Shown here: positions 38,580 through 64,000 of the stretch, one piece after another | Numbering within the stretch: the first letter of the stretch is position 1 | Layout: each line of letters starts with the position of its first letter | Origin: Eulemur rufifrons | Lineage: Eukaryota; Chordata; Mammalia; Primates; Lemuridae | Assembly: GCF_041146395.1 (NCBI RefSeq) | Contig: NC_091002.1 | Coordinates: 4,768,501-4,832,500, forward strand | Length of the DNA stretch: 64,000 nt | Reading direction: 5' to 3' | Position numbers and translations under genes: made by a program | The notes under the pieces: model-generated | The model's input: only the letters and a program-made list of their open reading frames with translations | Database searches by the model: none | Told to the model about the DNA's origin: nothing

Positions 38580-38780
38580 CCAGGCGCAGGGAGGAAGTGC
38601 AGCAGGAAGCAGGGGGCGGTGGCGGCCATACAGTCAGCCTGGCTGTGGGCGGCCCCTGCCTGCCCTGGCCAGCTGGAGACAGCCAGGCGGGGCCAGTCAG
38701 CGCTGAGCTGGGATCAGCCACCTGGTGCCTGCGTCCTACAGCTGTGTGGGCCTGGGAGCTGCCTCTGAGGAGCGGAGCAG
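38580..38780 (+). promoter_or_regulatory. Candidate proximal promoter and first non-coding exon
   Basis: A GC-rich, CpG-containing segment has a gaggaagtg ETS/PU.1-like site at 38591, a second caggaagc at 38603, and a GC box (gggggcggtggcgg) near 38612. It ends at a good splice donor, agcag|gtacgg, at 38781, 4.3 kb before the first coding exon. There is no TATA box. Human SH3TC1 is expressed in blood cells, which would suit ETS sites. This is inference; I cannot place the transcription start. Confidence 0.35.
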
Positions 38781-39704
38781 GTACGGGGGTGTGTGAGACA
38801 GGTATGGGGGACTCCAGGGCAGGTACGGGGGCTCCGGGGCAGGCAGGGTGCGGGCCCGCCAAGCAGGCTGCCGTCTGCAGAGCTGGGTCTTGCCGCAGGA
38901 CATAAGAACCGTGTCCTACCTTCTACTTTCTTGAGGACGTTTCTGACCTGCTTGGGATCGGGGCAGAGCACAGCTGCACTCTGGGGCCGTGAGCGGCTGC
39001 TCGCGCGCTCAGCGCACTGGGGCACATGTGCAGTGATCACAGACAGTGATTTCAGATTTGACAAAGCACCATTGCTCTGGGACCTCGCTCCACCCCACGC
39101 TGACCCTCAGCGAGAGCAGCCCGGGATGTGGACGGGACACGGATCCCAGCAATAAGGCATCCAGGTCCAGTGGGTCTCGGGTGTGCCCCCTGCCCTGGGT
39201 TAGCTCGAGGCCACATCAGCAGGCCCACGAGTGCTAGCACAGAGCCTCTGAGCCGTCACCGGGGCCGCTGTGGCTGTGACCCGGCCACTTGGACATCACC
39301 ATCGCGGGTTTCCTTTCCATCCACCAAAGGGACGAGCAACTTGACCGTGAACACCCGCCGGAAAGTTCCGGGGAGGTCCTGGGTTCAGCCTTTCAACGCC
39401 AGGTGTGGCCGGGGCATGTGGTCCTGTGCACACCACCGAGACCCGCTCTGGGCCTGGGGGTGACTCCCAGGAGCCCTGCGCCATCTGTGAGGTGGGGGTT
39501 TCCGATCTTTTGCAGCCAACGAGGCTCAGATGCGAGGGATGGCAAAGTGAGGTGGGGGAGTTATCGGTGCGGGCGGTGCTGGAGCCAGGAGCAGCGCGCA
39601 CAGGGGCTGCCGCTCGGGGTGCAGCCTCCCAGCCCCGGGGGCGAGGAGCTGCAGCCCAACTAGCGGCCGCAGGAGGGGCTGGGCCGAGGGTGGGTGTGGG
39701 AGGG

Positions 39705-39860
39705 CTAGGCTCGGACATCTGGGTTCACATCCCACCCATGTCCCTGACTGGGTGACCTTGAGCATGCAGAGTCACTGTGGCTGGTGGCACATCTATGCAA
39801 TGGGCGCAGTGGCACCTGCCTCCTCCAGGTTAACCGAGGTTGCTTGGTGAGCACCTCAGA
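39705..39860 (+). mobile_element. MIR SINE
   Basis: catctgggttcacatcccac, gggtgaccttgagcatgc and atctatgcaatgggcgcag follow MIR order. Confidence 0.65.
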
Positions 39861-40045
39861 GGGGCCTGTTGTCAACGTGGCCATCAACACCACTGTTGAC
39901 GGCCATGAGGCTTCCTGTGTCATGCACTGGGCAGTGTTCTATGCGTGTGACGTCATTAAATCCTCCTCACAAAAATGCAGTGGCATAGGTAACGCTGACC
40001 CCACTTCACAGAAGAGGAAATCAAGGCACAGGAGGTTACAAGGTG

Positions 40046-40430
40046 CCGTATTTTCCCATGGCCGCAATAACGGAGTGTCCCCAAGCGGGGGCTTAACGGC
40101 AGCATTTGTTCTCTCACAGTCCCGGAGGCCAGCAGTTGGAGATGGTGGCACGCTGTGGCCTCACGGACACCCTCTCTGGTCTCTCAGAGAGGCTCCTCCC
40201 TGCCCCCCAGCCCTGGTGCCCCCAGGCGTCCCGTGGCTGTGGCACCCGGCCTCCACTCGCCGTCCCCTCTGCATGCCTGTGTCCTCTCTTTCTTACAAGG
40301 ACACCAGTCACTGGACTCAGGGCCTGCCCTAGTCCAGTACGACCTCATCTTAACTAAAGTTAACTTCATCTGCAGAGACCCTATTTCCAAAAATGGTCCC
40401 ACCCGAGGTTCCAGGTGGGCATGACTTTTG
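40046..40430 (-). mobile_element. MLT1-type LTR remnant
   Basis: Minus-strand copy with ctctcacagtcccggagg, cttacaaggacaccagtc, cctcatcttaactaaag and agaccctatttccaaa. No coding sequence. Confidence 0.7.
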
Positions 40431-43086
40431 GGCATGGACGGTGTTCACTCCAGGACATGGGGTGACAAGACACCTCTCCAGAGGTGCTTTTGGTGGCGCG
40501 GTGAGGTCTCCATGGTCCCTCAAAGTGTCTGTTCAGTCCAAGCCCCGAGAAAGCTCCAGCCAGACGTCTCCAGACCCATTCAGGGTGGGTCCGATCCATG
40601 TCCCTTCTTCCAGCCACATTAGTTAAACTTGTAAAGCAGGAGCCCCATCTGCTCCACCCAGCCGGCCTCCTTGTGAGGTGGGTGTGTTCATTCCCATTTT
40701 CTGGGTGAGTAAACTGAGGCATGGACGGGTTCCCCCAGCCACCATGTCTGACCCCGGGTCTGCATGTTCCGGTGCCAGGCTCCCCTCTCCGGTGACTGGA
40801 GGCCAGAGTGGGCTGGACCCCATGCCTGGCCCACCCCAGGCCCACCCGCCAAGAAACTGAGCAAGATGAGGCCAGCTGGAGAAAGGCCCCGCAGGCTGCT
40901 TGGTGGTCCCCCTAACTTGGTGAGCTGGCCCTGGGGAGCCCCAGGCATCCGCCCGGCCAGGCCTCCACTTCTGCAGCATGAGCCGGGCGCTGCAGGGCCC
41001 AGGGCGGCGGTTTGCCAGGCGGCAGTGGGGGAGCTCTGAGTACCCCCCCGACTGGCAGGGACTGAGCCCACTTCCTCATGGGACTCTCACCCAGCAGGCG
41101 GGAAACTCCCTGAACCTGGGAGCCTTCCCTTTTCTCAGAAAACAGTCCCTGAGCCCCAGCTCTGTGCCCGCCCCCCCAGAGGCTGCCTCACATGGGGCTG
41201 TTCCTGACCCGCAGGAGGTGCAAGGGGGCGGGGGAGGCAGGCACCAGCCAGGGGGTGGAGAGATGCCCCGCTGCTGGGGCACCCGCTCCACTACGTAGGA
41301 ACATCAGACCCGGTCTTGAAGGACAAAGTGACAGAGAGGGGACCCGGGGTTGGGGTAGGGAGTGAAGACCCCATAAACCAGGAGACTTGCACGTTGCGGG
41401 GTGGGTTCCGGCGCTATTGAGCCACTCGAGGGTGCTCCCGAAGGGAGGGCGGGAAGACAGTCCGGGCTGCAGGCCGTGGGCTTCCCGGTCCAGGCCAGAC
41501 CGGGGCCCAGGCAGCGGCATCCACGACACCAGGTGCCAGGACCACGGTTCGGCAGTGAGGGGAAAAGAAAACAAAGTCCGAGGGGAAGGCGGCCAGGGCG
41601 TCCCAAGCTGCACCCTGAGGGGGCCGAGGAGCTCTGCGAGCATGACCAGGGCGCTGGGACGAGGGACAGTGAGGCCGAAGGCACCGGGTGTGTAACCATC
41701 CAGCAAACGTCCTGGCGGGAGCCCCGCAGCAACACTGTCCTGGACTGTGGTCGGGCCTGGGCTCTCCTCCCCGGGGCTGCCTGCAGGGGGCCAGGGTCCC
41801 CTGGTGCCCTGTGGCGTCTGAGGCCCCCCTCTAGTTTGTCGTCCCACAGGCCCTGGCCCTGCCCCTCACAGGTGGTTGGGGGACAGGAAGGGCTCGGCCT
41901 CAAACTGACCAATCAGGTTACAGGTGGAGCAGGCGGGCCGGTGGGCCGGTGGGAGGGGCTCGCTGAGGCCCCTTCACAGCTTCAGGGCCTCCCGCTGCCC
42001 GTGGCGCAGCCCACGTCCTGTGACCCCAACTCTGACCCCACGGCTGCCCAGTCTGGCCCACCCCCTATGTGTTCCCCGCCCAGGGACCAGCGTGCAGGTG
42101 GGAGACAGGACAGGGCTGGGAGGCCCTCGGGTTGCCAGGGGAGCCTGCGGCTGCCTGGCCCTGGCCTGGCAGGCACGTCCGGGCTGCAAGGCCCACACTG
42201 CTGGCCCAGCCAGCTCTGGGCCTGCTGCTGGCTGGCCCACTCCCCAGAGTCCACCAAGAAAGGGCAGGCGGGTCCTCAGGAGGCTGGACTTACATTTTTA
42301 TCCCCAGATGGGGAGTCAGAGGTGGTGCCCCATTTCTCCAGGCACCGTGCAGAGGGGACTCCTGCCAGCTGTCCCAGATAGGCAGGGTTGAGCCTTCCCA
42401 GCACACGATCAGCCTTGAACCCGGCCTCCCTGCTGGGGCGTCCTGACCACACGCCCCCCCCTGCAAGCAAGGCCTCCTGTTATCCCCTCTGCCCCCGAGG
42501 CACAACTGAGAGGGACATGGCGGATCCCAACCCCGAGGACCCCTGCTGGGGTCCTGTCCCCTGTGTGCCTCAGCGCTGGCCCAGGCCGCCAACCCCATTG
42601 GCCTTCACTTGCATCCACATTTGATGCCTGAAAGGGGACCTCTGTGTCCTTCTGTGTCATCCACTGGGCAGCAAAGCACTAACCCAACCCTGGGAGCACA
42701 GTCCGCCAGGGTGTGACGGCCCAGGAGAGGGTGCTGCAGTAGCCAGCTACAGCTGGCTGGGCGTTCCAGTAGCTCCACCTTGAAGGGGAGGAGGGGCTCT
42801 CCAGGCAGCAGGCGCAGCTGTGCAAAGGCCCTGTGGCAGAAGGGGGTGCAGCAAACGCGAGCGTGAGAGGAGGCAGAGGCGGGTGGGCCAGATCACGCAC
42901 ACCACGCCATCATGCCATGGTCACAGTAGGGCCACTGCTGGGTCTCAAAGGCGTCAGGCACTCCACAACGGTGGCGTTTTCTCCTCCTGGCCCCCAACTC
43001 TGGCCACAACGTCCATGCTGGTCCTGGCAGCCTGTCTCCCTGGAGAGGCCATCCCTGCTGACCCCTACCCTCTCCTCTCTCCACAG

Positions 43087-64000
<20,914 letters not shown>

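Larger units (their letters stand above)
38781..43086. other. Probable first intron of SH3TC1
   Basis: If the exon at 38580 is real this is its intron, bounded by gtacgg (38781) and ctctccacag (43086). It holds a MIR (39705), an LTR remnant (40046) and reversed MIR scraps at 39930-40040 and 40630-40790. No further exon is evident. Confidence 0.4.

Overview
The window is nuclear DNA from a primate, most likely a strepsirrhine and probably a lemur. The evidence is the Alu dimers at 6907, 9178, 18265 and 58115. Their right arms carry a 'gctgtgagctaggctgacgcc' type segment, and their arms are joined by an A/T-rich linker, the form I associate with lemur-type Alus rather than monkey or ape Alus. 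Old mammalian repeats (MIR, L2, L1M-type and MLT1-type LTR pieces), GT-AG introns and high GC agree with this. There is no prokaryotic or viral gene organisation.

One protein-coding gene can be supported: the 5' two thirds of SH3TC1 (SH3 domain and tetratricopeptide repeats 1) on the + strand. Eleven coding exons lie between 43135 and 62566. All have GT-AG borders and compatible phases, and joined they give 989 uninterrupted residues. The order is a divergent N-terminal region, one degenerate SH3 domain (exon 8), a linker, and a single 1.7 kb exon holding the first eight or so TPR-like helical repeats. The C-terminal exons, stop codon and 3' UTR lie beyond the right edge. Identification rests on my memory of the human SH3TC1 protein, about 1,336 residues.

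Positions 1-43086 contain no coding exon I can support. This is upstream flank and possibly 5' non-coding exons and introns of SH3TC1. From memory, human ABLIM2 lies upstream in the opposite orientation, but I see none of it here. The stretch is GC-rich and dense in old repeats. Landmarks are a CCAT/CCAC tetranucleotide tract (8000-8315), a purine tract (12763-12870), a 1.2 kb minisatellite of alternating 16- and 17-base units (16411-17628), an A/T-rich palindromic block (26395-26475), and a GT-rich tract (37925-38375) just upstream of a promoter-like segment (38580-38780). Two other promoter-like segments are at 22095-22252 (two CCAAT boxes, a TATA-like box and a splice donor) and 37161 (TATA box). 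All three are inference.

Positions 43087-64000 are the SH3TC1 body. The introns hold L1M-type pieces, two MER5A-like pieces, an LTR piece, several MIRs and one young-looking Alu with a 12-base target duplication. I see no undescribed biological system. The most unusual structure is the minisatellite, which is open in several reading frames only because its units contain no stop triplet.
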